The notes beneath the pieces were generated by a model that was given only the letters and a program-made list of their open reading frames with translations, did no database searches and was not told the origin of the DNA. A program made the position numbers and the translations under genes. 64,000 nucleotides of DNA from Mycobacterium lentiflavum. GTDB lineage: Bacteria; Actinomycetota; Actinomycetes; Mycobacteriales; Mycobacteriaceae. This document shows, piece after piece, positions 54,987-63,057 of this stretch. How positions within the stretch are numbered: the first letter of the stretch is position 1; each line of letters begins with the position of its first letter. The stretch is from positions 4,836,001 through 4,900,000 of the forward strand of contig NZ_CP092423.2 in assembly GCF_022374895.2 (NCBI RefSeq). Reading direction: 5' to 3'.

Positions 54987-55571
54987 GTGGATGACCTGAC
55001 GGTGGGACGGCGTGCCCGCAAGAACGCCCAGACCCGGGAGGCGCTGGCGGCCACCGCTCGGCGACTGTTCCTGAAGAACGGCTATGACACGGTGAGCGTG
55101 AAGGACATCGCCGACGCTGTCGACATCTCGGTCCCCACGTTGTTCAACCACGTACCCGACGGCAAGGCGGCCGTCATCTTCGACGATGGCGCCGAACGGA
55201 TGGACAGCCTGCTCGCCGCGGTGCGTGAGCGCCCGGCCGGCCAGTCGGTGATGTCCGCGCTACGGCAATTCATGAGCGGGCGCGGACCGTTCGTCGACAA
55301 GCCGTCGCCTGAGTTCCGTGACCTCACCGAGCTGATCCTGAAAACCCCTGCCCTGCGAGAGTATTCACGCAAGCTGTGGATACGCTGCGAAGCGCCGCTG
55401 GCCGGCGTCATCGCCGACGAAGTCGGGCGCGAACCGGGCGATCCCACCGTCCGCGCCGTCGCGCGCTACGTCCTCGAGATCCCCGAATTCGTCGGCACCG
55501 ACCCCGACCCGCAGACCTCCCTGAACGCGGTTTTCGACCTACTCGAACACGGTCTGGATCAACGAAACTGA
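54987..55571 (+). CDS. TetR-family transcriptional regulator
   Basis: 194 residues from GTG 54987 (GTG 55002 is an alternative; the GAGGGA at 54981 is too close to serve the first). Helix-turn-helix TVSVKDIADAVDISVPTLFNHVPDGKAAV. The 83-bp gap to the divergent FAD hydroxylase carries an AT-rich CTAATA...TATTAG dyad that could be its operator. Probable local repressor of the hydroxylase/amidohydrolase operon. Confidence 0.9.
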   Translation: MDDLTVGRRARKNAQTREALAATARRLFLKNGYDTVSVKDIADAVDISVPTLFNHVPDGKAAVIFDDGAERMDSLLAAVRERPAGQSVMSALRQFMSGRGPFVDKPSPEFRDLTELILKTPALREYSRKLWIRCEAPLAGVIADEVGREPGDPTVRAVARYVLEIPEFVGTDPDPQTSLNAVFDLLEHGLDQRN

Positions 55572-55974
55572 ACCGCCGCGGCGAGAAGCCGACGTAATTC
55601 GCGCCGTTCAGCGGGGGAAAGCTGTTCCAGGACAAGGTACTCGGCGTCCTGCACAGCCGAGGACAAGCTCTGCATGAGGGCCGTGCCTTTTTCGACAAGG
55701 TGGTGGGTCGTGCACGACCGCTGGATACCGCATCGGGTCGTGCCACCAGACCGGTCATGCAAACTCTTCAAGGTCGCGTTCATCGTCTGGGGCGTGACAT
55801 CGATCGCGCGCGAGTTCGGCGCTGGACATGCCGGGTGTCTCGACCAGCATGCGCAAACACACATATTCAGCGAGCGTCAGGGCGAACGGCTTGAGCGCGG
55901 CGGCCATTTCCGAGCGCTGCCGAAGTTCCAACTGGTAGAACAGCGAGCCAAGCGTTCTGGACCATATCAGTCAT
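55559..55974 (-). pseudogene. MarR-family regulator, multiply frameshifted
   Basis: ATG 55974 begins MTDMVQN. The MarR body is then spread over several frames: LGSLFYQLELRQRSEMAAALKPFALTLAEY, the recognition region AIDVTPQTMNATLKSLHDR, LVARPDAVSSGRARPTTL, and GTALMQSLSSAVQDAEYLVLEQLSPAERRELRRLL. At least three small shifts are needed to restore one frame. Its 3' end overlaps the TetR 3' end by 13 bases. The palindrome at its promoter is still perfect. Confidence 0.8.
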
Positions 55975-55979
55975 ACTGA

Positions 55980-56008
55980 CATATATATCAGGCGGACTGA
56001 TATATATG
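55980..56008. promoter_or_regulatory. Perfect palindrome CATATATATCAG-N5-CTGATATATATG (MarR-type operator)
   Basis: Two 12-bp perfect arms with spacer GCGGA lie between the divergent starts of the MarR pseudogene (55974) and the methyltransferase remnant (56013). The position is that of an autoregulatory MarR operator. Both genes it served are broken. Confidence 0.75.
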
Positions 56009-56012
56009 AGTC

Positions 56013-56069
56013 ATGTCCCGACCCCAGAACTTCGACTTTGACCCCGCCTACCGCGGAGAAGCACAGTGA
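56013..56069 (+). pseudogene. First 18 codons of a SAM methyltransferase, truncated
   Basis: ATG 56013 to a stop at 56067, product MSRPQNFDFDPAYRGEAQ. The FDFDPAYRGEA start is typical of mycobacterial class I methyltransferases and resembles YDRLYRGEAAFPG in the fusion protein at 49918. Unrelated sequence begins at the point where the glycine-rich linker should follow, so the gene was cut, probably by insertion of the integrase-rep segment to its right. Confidence 0.6.
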
Positions 56070-56116
56070 CGACACGTTGTTGTATGAACGTTGTAGTAAA
56101 GTTAGAGGATCTCCTT

Positions 56117-56139
56117 GCTCGCCAACGTTATTGGCGAGC
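56117..56139. other. Strong 9-bp stem-loop downstream of rep
   Basis: GCTCGCCAA-CGTTA-TTGGCGAGC is a perfect 9-bp inverted repeat with a 5-base loop in the gene-free gap 56070-56308, about 170 bp beyond the rep stop. No T-run follows, so a rho-independent terminator is not favoured. A rolling-circle origin hairpin is possible. Confidence 0.5.
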
Positions 56140-56308
56140 GGCTCTCTTCCGTATCCAGTCTTCCGCACTGGTCAGCACCTCGCCTTGCTCGCAGCGGACA
56201 TCACGCGCTAAACAACACAACCTCGATCTCCACATCGGGAGGTTGTAATCCGAGCCGATTCGACCCTCGAGGCCCCTCCCCCAGAGTGAAAGGTCGGTCG
56301 ATCTGTGA

Positions 56309-57190
56309 TTAGTTGGATGAACGCGCTATTAAAGAACGCGCTATTAAACAAGACTGTGGCCTACCGATACACAGCTCTTCGATGCCGGCGGAGGCGACGA
56401 ACTGCACACGCTTTTTTTGCGAGACGGCCCTTGTGAATTCCTCCCACAAGGCAAGTCCTTGCCCGGTGGATTCCAGATGACTGAGGATGGCCATTGGCGA
56501 TCGAGAGCCATTGGGGGAGGTGTGCATTGTGGTGCCGTTCAAGCAGTACGCAGCTAGCCGTTCTTCCGTGCCAGGCGTCATTGGTCGCAAGTCCTGAGCG
56601 TGTACGGACGCGCTCCCTCCCTTGCGAACGACGCCGGCGGCGAACCTCCTACCGACGCAGAGTTGCAGGCGATTGAGTTGAACCGCATCGAGTTCGACGT
56701 TAAGGAGGAGGATCACGTGAAAGTGAACGTTCCAACCGGTAGTTGGGCTGTATACGATCTCGGTGCACCGAAAGTATCCGCGGATACCGTAGATCTGCTT
56801 GTCCATAGTCCACACTGCACCGCGGGTGAGCGCTTTCCATCCTGCCTCTATTCGGTCCCAAAGCGTGGCGAGATCGTCACTGGGACAGTGGGATTGCGTA
56901 AGAGTCAGAAAAGCCACCGCTCCGCCGTCCGCTGTCCACGATCGCAACACGCGTTGGACCTTGCGCATCTGCGTTCGAGAAACGGCGTAGCCGCACGTGG
57001 GGCACAGCCACTTGCAGTTGCAGTTGCAGCGCGTGTCCAGGATCTCGCTGGACGAGCCCGCCGCGCCCTTCCCGAACCTGCGGCCAAAGGTCTTAAGTCC
57101 CCGGCGCATTGACAGACGCGCCCCAAACAAGCGCAATTTGTATCGTCGCCGCTTCGCGGCCGCAAAACCGCCATCAGTGTTCTCGGACAT
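56309..57190 (-). CDS. Rolling-circle replication initiator (HUH Rep)
   Basis: 293 residues from ATG 57190 (GAGAGGG upstream). Cys-rich N-terminal part (CNCNCKWLCPTCGY, zinc-finger-like), VAFLTLTQSH as motif 1, GWNVHFHVILLL with the HxH (HUH) metal motif, and a candidate nicking tyrosine in ERLAAYCLNG. This is the layout of actinobacterial plasmid/ICE Rep proteins. The C-terminal 40 residues stop resembling the family, so the end may be replaced. Next to the integrase it suggests an integrated plasmid-like element. Confidence 0.8.
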   Translation of the reverse strand: MSENTDGGFAAAKRRRYKLRLFGARLSMRRGLKTFGRRFGKGAAGSSSEILDTRCNCNCKWLCPTCGYAVSRTQMRKVQRVLRSWTADGGAVAFLTLTQSHCPSDDLATLWDRIEAGWKALTRGAVWTMDKQIYGIRGYFRCTEIVYSPTTGWNVHFHVILLLNVELDAVQLNRLQLCVGRRFAAGVVRKGGSASVHAQDLRPMTPGTEERLAAYCLNGTTMHTSPNGSRSPMAILSHLESTGQGLALWEEFTRAVSQKKRVQFVASAGIEELCIGRPQSCLIARSLIARSSN

Positions 57191-57441
57191 ACATGCCCTC
57201 TCGCTGGTCTACGGCGACCGCTGGCCAAGGGGAGATTTTCTTCCCTCACCCTCTAGGGCCCGCAGCGATACAAACAACAGCGCGGCGCACCATTAGAGCT
57301 TTTGTGACCCGTGTGCCCGCGTGAAATGCCCGTCCAGCTAGCCCCATTCAGGACGAAGGTCGCCGCCGGAAACTACTTCGCGGGACACGTGACTCGAGTC
57401 GAGAGATTTGGCAAATCCGACCGCAGCGATCCTCTGCCGCT

Positions 57442-58545
57442 TTACGGCGATTCGAGTGCTTTGCTGACGACGTCGGCAACCACCCGGGACGACTGCCGAT
57501 CCAGATGGCCGTAGCGGTCGGAGGTGGTCTGGATCGACTCGTGGCCGAGATGACGCTGCACGACCGTCAGCGGGACACCGGCCTGGATTAGCCAGCTGGC
57601 GTTGGTGTGGCGGAGGTCGTGTATACGCGGCTTTTTACTCAAACCATTTTCCCGGGCCCTAGCCACAGCCGGGACCCAAGCGTTGGTGTGGAAATTCTGT
57701 GCTCGCACTGGATCATCCGGCCCTCCGCGCCAGCCTCGTCCGGAGTTGGTGAAAACCCAGTTGCCGGACAAGTCCAGCTTGGCGAGAACGGATGCTCCCA
57801 CGTCGACCGTGCGGATGGACCGCCTGGTCTTCGGCGGTCCCAACTGGTATCCCTCCTAGGGCACGTAGCGCCATGCCCGTTGGATCCGGACGGTGCCCTC
57901 AGCGATGTCGATATCGCCGGGCGTGAGCGCTGTGGCTTCCCCGAACCGAGCGCCGCTCGCTACCAGAAACTGGACGAGGGGCCGCCAATGAGAGCCAAAG
58001 CTGGAAAGCAAGATCCCGAACTCTTGGTGAGTCAGGAATACCATCTCGGCGGGCTCGTCGCGACGCAACCGATTTCCGTCACAGGGGTTGGCCGATATTT
58101 GCCCACCCCGCACCGCCGCATTGAGGACACCGGCCAGGAAGCCGTGCTTGTTCGACGCGGTCTTCGCGGAGCCGGTCAGGCTGTTGAGCCAGCTGGCAGT
58201 ATCGGCGTTGGTTAGCGCCGTTAACGGCAGAGGTCCGATCTTGCTTGGCGCGATGTCGTTTACGATGTAGCGCCGGTACCGGGCGCGGGTTGCGTCATTA
58301 ATCCCCGTCAGGTGGTCCACATGATGAGTGCACCAGCTGGCCACGGTGAAGGCGTCCGCGGACGGCGTGGTCGTTGCCCAGACTTCCAAGGCTTTCGCGG
58401 GGCTGGTCTCGTTGGCCAGCTCCTGAAATCTCACGGCCTCGGCGTGGTCGTTGAAAGAAGAGGAGGACTGCTTGCCGTTCAGCACATACAGCACCGAGGT
58501 ATAGGTGCTTCCGTCGCTGCGATGGCGGATTCTGAGGCTGGCCAC
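57442..58545 (-). pseudogene. int: tRNA-adjacent tyrosine integrase with one in-frame amber codon
   Basis: One uninterrupted reading frame of 368 codons except for TAG at 57856-57858 (after RAWRYVP, before EGYQLGPPKTRRS). The N-terminal part (229 aa) has the SAM-like domain (TRARYRRYIVNDIAPSKIG) and catalytic Arg in ASGARFGEATAL. The C-terminal part has HDLRHTNASWL, HLGHES and the Tyr in SDRYGHLD. All catalytic residues are therefore retained. It starts 90 bp from the tRNA-Ala 3' end and reads away from it, the usual arrangement for an element integrated there. Confidence 0.88.
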
Positions 58546-58634
58546 CCCCGGATTCTAAGCCCCCAACTTGACGGGAGCGTTGACGCCGAAATGTGATAAC
58601 TCCGATTTATCGGCCTTCAACTGCGATTTTGCTT

Positions 58635-58657
58635 GTGGAGCTAAGGGGAATCGAACC
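58635..58657. other. Right attachment-site copy inside the tRNA-Ala 3' end
   Basis: 23 bp identical to 9307-9329, covering the last 22 bases of the tRNA gene plus one flanking base. Crossover must fall within it. Confidence 0.85.
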
Positions 58658-58708
58658 CCTGACCTTCTCGATGCGAACGAGACGCGCTACCAACTGCGCT
58701 ATAGCCCC
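58636..58708 (-). tRNA. tRNA-Ala (anticodon CGC)
   Basis: 73 bases fold into a full cloverleaf: acceptor GGGGCTA/TAGCTCC with discriminator A, D-stem GCGC/GCGC, anticodon stem TCTCG/CGAGA with loop TTCGCAT (anticodon CGC), short variable arm and T-stem AGGGG/CCCCT with loop TTCGATT. CCA is not encoded. It has stayed intact although an island is inserted at its 3' end. Confidence 0.95.
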
Positions 58709-58758
58709 TGACCGCTAGCAGGCTACCAGTTCTACGAAGGGGCCAGCACCGCCCGGCG

Positions 58759-59784
58759 CTACTGGCCGACGGCGCGGGGCAGGTCCCGGGGCCAGCCGTA
58801 GTTCTGCTGCGGCATCGCGTAGTCCAGGTGCTCGAAGATCGGGTCCTCGTCGTCGATCTCGAGGACCACCGCGCCGGGGCGTCGCAACCGCGACGGGACC
58901 ACGTCGTAGTCGCGGTCGCGGGTGTTCTCCACACCGAAGCGGGCGCGAGCCATCCGCTGCGTGCGGCGGCGGCGGATTTTCTCCTCGATTCTGGTCTGCC
59001 GGCGCAGATAGCCCAGGTAGAGCAGTGTGATCACGGTGGCTACGCCGCATACCCACCATGCGGTCGGGCTGATTTCGAACGCTGCCGTCGCCGAGCCGAC
59101 CAGGATGACGGCCATCACCATCAACACCTTCTTGCGGAAGGCGTACTTACGGGCGGTGACGGCGGCGGCGGTCTTGGTGTCGTAGCGGCGGCGACGCTGG
59201 GCGCTCGATGGGACCACCCGCTCGGGCGAACCCGGGTCCTCGTCCTCAGCCTCCGGCTCCAAACCGGACGAATCCTCGACGTATTCGTACTCATCGTCGA
59301 GGTGATCCTCGTCGGCTTCCTCATGCTTTTCCTCGTCCACTGGGGCGAGTTCGGGTTCGGTGGCCACGGCGCTGGCGCCCGACGGCAGTGCGTCGGAATC
59401 TTCCACGACGTCGACGTCCAGGTAGTCGGGCTCGGCCGGCTCGGCGGCCGCCATCCTCATCACCACCGGACGGGCGGGGCGCAGTTCCTCGGTCTCGGCA
59501 TCGTGTTCGTCGTCGGCCTCGGCGAGGTCGTCGCGGTGCTCCGCGTCGTCAAGCTCGTCGTCGGCGGCGTCTTCCGGCTTCCAGTGTGGATCGCTGCGGT
59601 GACCCGAGGCCGGACCGCTGCGCCGCAGCAGGCGGGACCCGGTGCCGTTGAGCACCCTGGTCGCCAGCGCCACGTCGCTGGTGCGTCGCACGGCGTCACG
59701 CTTACTGATCAGCATCGGTACCAAGACGAACAACCAGAGCACCACGAGCGAGATCCACAACAACGACTGCGGGATGCTTGGCAT
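58759..59784 (-). CDS. Divisome membrane protein GlpR/SepX
   Basis: 341 residues from ATG 59784 (GAAGGAG upstream). N-terminal transmembrane helix (LLWISLVVLWLFVLVPMLIS), long acidic middle, then two more hydrophobic helices (VLMVMAVILVGSATAAFEI, WWVCGVATVITLLYLGYL) and a basic C-terminus. The family is the corynebacterial Glp receptor (GlpR) and Streptomyces SepX, which act in cell division. Linkage to the gephyrin-like moeA1/glp gene two genes away is the conserved arrangement. It is chromosomal backbone next to the tRNA. Confidence 0.85.
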   Translation of the reverse strand: MPSIPQSLLWISLVVLWLFVLVPMLISKRDAVRRTSDVALATRVLNGTGSRLLRRSGPASGHRSDPHWKPEDAADDELDDAEHRDDLAEADDEHDAETEELRPARPVVMRMAAAEPAEPDYLDVDVVEDSDALPSGASAVATEPELAPVDEEKHEEADEDHLDDEYEYVEDSSGLEPEAEDEDPGSPERVVPSSAQRRRRYDTKTAAAVTARKYAFRKKVLMVMAVILVGSATAAFEISPTAWWVCGVATVITLLYLGYLRRQTRIEEKIRRRRTQRMARARFGVENTRDRDYDVVPSRLRRPGAVVLEIDDEDPIFEHLDYAMPQQNYGWPRDLPRAVGQ

Positions 59785-59986
59785 GATTACCTGCTCCTTC
59801 TGGTCGAGATCCCCTACGAGGCCGATTGTTGACCTGCGCGGCCGGGACCTGCGACCAGCGCAATTACACACCTGTAATTTGCCTCAATCAAGCATCACAC
59901 GCCACATATGTCACGTGAGCCACAGAAATATTGCGATTTGTCTATGGCGGCGGGTCGTCGAGCACGTCGGCGGAGCAGCAGCGCGA

Positions 59987-60640
59987 CTACGCCCAGCGCG
60001 CGTGTCCGGCGCGGACCAGCGTCGATGCCACCGATCCGTAGACCTCCTCGGCCGTGATGGCCATCAGGAGATGGTCGCGCCACGCCCGGTCGACCTCGAG
60101 GTAGCGGCGAAGCAGCCCCTCCTCACGAAAGCCGACCTTGGCCAACACGGCCCGGCTGGCGACATTCTCCGGACGCACGGTGGCCTCCACCCGATGCAGC
60201 ATGACCGGCCCGAAGCAATGGTCCAGGCCCAGCGCCAGCGCCCCGGTGGCCACTCCCCCGCCGGTCGCCGAGCTCGGCACCCAGTAGCCGATCCACGCCG
60301 ACCGCAACGCACCGTGGGTGACGTTGCCGATCGTCAGCTGCCCACAGAACCGCCCGTCGAGCTCGATCACGTACGGCAGCATGCGGCCGTTGCGGGCCTC
60401 GGCACGCAGTCCAGAACACAACGCCGGCCAGGCCGCGACGGTGTGCCGCAACGCCCAGTCGCCGTCGGAGGTGGGCTCCCACGGCTCGAGATGCGCCCGG
60501 TCGGCCAACCGGTGGCGGCTCCACTGAGCGCCGTCGCGCATCCGGACCGCGCGCAACCGGACCACACCGGCCGCGACCCGCAGCGGCCCCACCGACGACG
60601 GCCAACCGGGGTGACGGGCGCTAGAGCGCAAGAGGTTCAC
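59987..60640 (-). CDS. rimJ: GNAT acetyltransferase, RimJ-like
   Basis: 217 residues from GTG 60640. GNAT core: LTIGNVTHGALRSAWIGYWV, GVATGALALGLDHCFG (acetyl-CoA loop) and VRPENVASRAVLAKVGFREEGLLRRYLEVDRAWRDHLLMAI, the RimJ/RimL signature for N-terminal acetylation of ribosomal proteins. Lies between moeA1/glp (17 bp) and glpR in the conserved mycobacterial order. Confidence 0.88.
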   Translation of the reverse strand: MNLLRSSARHPGWPSSVGPLRVAAGVVRLRAVRMRDGAQWSRHRLADRAHLEPWEPTSDGDWALRHTVAAWPALCSGLRAEARNGRMLPYVIELDGRFCGQLTIGNVTHGALRSAWIGYWVPSSATGGGVATGALALGLDHCFGPVMLHRVEATVRPENVASRAVLAKVGFREEGLLRRYLEVDRAWRDHLLMAITAEEVYGSVASTLVRAGHARWA

Positions 60641-60657
60641 GGGCGTGCGCAGTTGAG

Positions 60658-61950
60658 TCAGCCGCGCTGGGCCAGGAACGCGACGTCGACGATCTCACCG
60701 GTGCGAATCTGTTCGGCACCACTCGGAACCACAACTAGACAGTTTGCCTCAGCCAGCGTCGCGAGCAAATGCGAAGACGCCCCGGGAGCGCCGCCCAGCG
60801 CCTGCACCAGATACTCGCCGCTGTCCTGGTCGCGCATCAGCTGGCCGCGCAGGTAACCCTTGCGCCCGGCCACCGACGTGATCGGCGACAGCGTGCGGGC
60901 CTGCACGATCCGCCGCATCGGCTGGCGTTTGCCCAGCGACAGCCGGATCAGCGGCCGCACCATCACCTCGAAGACCACCAGCGCGCTGACCGGGTTGGCG
61001 GGCAGCAGGAAGACCGGCACACCGTCGCGCCCAAGCTGCCCGAAGCCCTGGACCGATCCGGGGTGCATGGCGACCCGGACGACCTCCATGTCACCGAGCT
61101 CGGACAACACCACCCGCACTGCTTCGGCGGCCGCACCCCCGACCCCGCCGGCGATCACCACGACCTCGGCGCGATTGATCTGCCCTTGGACGATTTCGCC
61201 GAGCTCCGCCGGGTTGTTGGGCACGATGCCGACCCGGTTGACCTCCGCGCCGGCATCCCGGGCCGCGGCCGCCAACGCGTAGGAGTTGACGTCGTAGACC
61301 TGCCCGTTGCTCGGCGTCCGCGAGATGTCGACCAGCTCGCCGCCCACCGCCATCACCGACACCCGCGGTCGCGGGTGCACCAGGACCCGCTCCCGACCGA
61401 CCGCGGCGAGCAGCCCCACCTGGGCCGGGCCAATGATCGTCCCGGCCCGGACCGCGACATCGCCGGGCTGGACGTCGTCGCCGGCGCGCCGCACGTAAGC
61501 CCCCGACGGCGCGCCGCGCAGGATCCGCACCTTCGACGTGCCCCCGTCGGTCCACCGCAGCGGCAGCACCGCGTCGGCCAGCGTGGGCAGCGGCGCCCCG
61601 GTCTGCACCCGGGCGGCTTGGCGCGGCTGCAACCGGCTCGGCGTCCGCGCCCCGGCTTCGATGGTCCCCATCACCGGCAGGACCAGCCCCCCGGGGTTGT
61701 CCTCGTCGGCCATTGGCTCGCCGGTCTCGTCGAGCGACAGATCGCCGCCGACCTCGCCGATGCCCAGCACGTCGACGCTGCGCACCGCATAGCCGTCGAT
61801 CGCGGCCTGATCGAAGCCGGGCAGCGGCCGCTCGGTCACCACTTCCTCGGCGCACAACAATCCCTGCGCCTCCGCAATGGCAACCCGTATCGGGCGCGGA
61901 GCTACCGCGGCCGCGGTTATCCGGGCTTGCTGCTCCTCAACCGAACGCAC
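60658..61950 (-). CDS. moeA1: Molybdopterin molybdotransferase MoeA1 / gephyrin-like Glp
   Basis: 430 residues from GTG 61950 (VRSVEEQQARI, the start used by mycobacterial MoeA1); the open frame further upstream is arginine/glycine-rich shadow. MoeA domains: PGFDQAAIDGYAVRS, MAVGGELVD, the VVIAGGVGGAAAEAVR molybdopterin-binding motif and FLLPANPVSALVVFEV. In actinobacteria this copy is the gephyrin-like Glp that binds FtsZ and GlpR, so a division role is as likely as molybdenum insertion. Confidence 0.9.
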   Translation of the reverse strand: MRSVEEQQARITAAAVAPRPIRVAIAEAQGLLCAEEVVTERPLPGFDQAAIDGYAVRSVDVLGIGEVGGDLSLDETGEPMADEDNPGGLVLPVMGTIEAGARTPSRLQPRQAARVQTGAPLPTLADAVLPLRWTDGGTSKVRILRGAPSGAYVRRAGDDVQPGDVAVRAGTIIGPAQVGLLAAVGRERVLVHPRPRVSVMAVGGELVDISRTPSNGQVYDVNSYALAAAARDAGAEVNRVGIVPNNPAELGEIVQGQINRAEVVVIAGGVGGAAAEAVRVVLSELGDMEVVRVAMHPGSVQGFGQLGRDGVPVFLLPANPVSALVVFEVMVRPLIRLSLGKRQPMRRIVQARTLSPITSVAGRKGYLRGQLMRDQDSGEYLVQALGGAPGASSHLLATLAEANCLVVVPSGAEQIRTGEIVDVAFLAQRG

Positions 61951-62066
61951 TCGCCGCGCCTCTCTGCCGTCACCGTGACGGCGCGCCGTATCGGGCCCGC
62001 TAGAACCGATCGAGCCCGATCGAGCCCGATCGCCCGGTCGTACTCCGGGCCCGGCATGGCGGCCGG

Positions 62067-62981
62067 CTACTGCTCGTTCAGGCCCAATCGCGCCACCAAC
62101 CACCGCCGCAATTCCGGGCCGTAGTCGTCACGATCCAATGCAAAGTCAACCGCAGCCTTGAGGTAGCCGCCGGGATTTCCCAAGTCGTGTCGAGATCCGC
62201 GATGCACGACGACGTGAACCGGATGGCCCTCTTTGATCAGCAGCGCGATCGCGTCGGTGAGCTGTAGCTCGCCGCCGGCACCGTGGTCGATGCGGCGCAG
62301 CGCGTCGAAGATGGCCCGGTCGAGCAGGTACCGGCCGGCCGCGGCATACAAGGACGGGGCCGCGGAGGCCTTTGGTTTTTCCACCATGCCGTTGACTTTG
62401 AGAACGTCGGAATTGCCCGCACCAGGGATAGCCTCGACGTCGAAAACACCGTAGGCACTGATCTCCTCGGGCGTGACCTCGATGGCGCACAACACCGTGC
62501 CGCCGTACTCGGCGCGCACCTTGGCCATCGTCTCCAGCACGCCGGTCGGCAGCACCAGGTCATCGGGCAGCAGCACCATGACGGCGTCCTCGTCGGGTGT
62601 CAGCGTGGGCTCGACGCAGCCGATCGCGTGTCCCAGCCCGAGCGGCTCGGCCTGCACCACCGACTCGACCTTGATCAGCGCCGGCGCGCGACGCACCTTG
62701 GCCAGCATCGCCTTCTTGCCGCGGGCTTCGAGCGTGCCCTCCAGCACTAAATCCTCGACGAAGTGCGCGACCACGCCGTCCTTGCCCTCGGACGTGATGA
62801 TCACCAACCGCTCGGCGCCGGCCGCGGCCGCTTCCTCGGCGACCAGCTCGATTCCGGGCGTATCGACGACGGGCAGCAACTCTTTGGGCACCGTCTTGGT
62901 GGCCGGCAGGAAACGGGTGCCCAGACCGGCTGCGGGGACGATCGCCGTGTATGGGATCGGGACTTCATCTGGCCGTGACAT
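62067..62981 (-). CDS. galU: UTP-glucose-1-phosphate uridylyltransferase GalU
   Basis: 304 residues from ATG 62981. Nucleotidyltransferase motif PAAGLGTRFLPATKTVPKELLPVVDTP, LLPDDLVLP, NGMVEKPKASAAPS and a C-terminal DLGNPGGYLKAAV. Makes UDP-glucose for cell-wall glycans. Backbone gene, divergent from the 5-formyl-THF cyclo-ligase. Confidence 0.96.
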   Translation of the reverse strand: MSRPDEVPIPYTAIVPAAGLGTRFLPATKTVPKELLPVVDTPGIELVAEEAAAAGAERLVIITSEGKDGVVAHFVEDLVLEGTLEARGKKAMLAKVRRAPALIKVESVVQAEPLGLGHAIGCVEPTLTPDEDAVMVLLPDDLVLPTGVLETMAKVRAEYGGTVLCAIEVTPEEISAYGVFDVEAIPGAGNSDVLKVNGMVEKPKASAAPSLYAAAGRYLLDRAIFDALRRIDHGAGGELQLTDAIALLIKEGHPVHVVVHRGSRHDLGNPGGYLKAAVDFALDRDDYGPELRRWLVARLGLNEQ

Positions 62982-63057
62982 CGTTCACACCATAGCGCTC
63001 AGAGGGGTTGCCGCCGTTGCATGGCAGGCCGAATACCCGTGCTGTCATCGTTGATGC

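Larger units (their letters stand above)
9307..58657. mobile_element. About 49-kb catabolic island bounded by tRNA-Ala 3'-end direct repeats
   Basis: A 23-bp sequence identical to the 3' end of the tRNA-Ala gene (58635-58657) recurs in the same orientation at 9307-9329. Between the copies lie a tRNA-adjacent tyrosine integrase, a rolling-circle Rep, IS remnants, a ParB-like relic, the mce operon and several aromatic-catabolic operons. This is the classic result of site-specific integration into a tRNA 3' end, with the intact tRNA rebuilt on the integrase side. Both visible integrases are broken, so the island is probably fixed. It may be a composite of several elements sharing this site. Confidence 0.75.

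Noticed and set aside
57856..57858. Amber codon in the integrase read as pyrrolysine or programmed readthrough
   Set aside because: No supporting signal nearby and no reason to expect pyrrolysine in this genus; a plain nonsense mutation is simpler.
58828..59832. 334-codon plus-strand frame
   Set aside because: Antisense to glpR/sepX; composition is the mirror of its acidic region.
62008..62032. Tandem decamer (GATCGAGCCC) between moeA1 and galU
   Set aside because: Only two and a half units in the short intergenic gap; no sign of function.
60769..62124. 451-codon plus-strand frame
   Set aside because: Antisense to moeA1; His/Pro/Arg-rich, no family resemblance.
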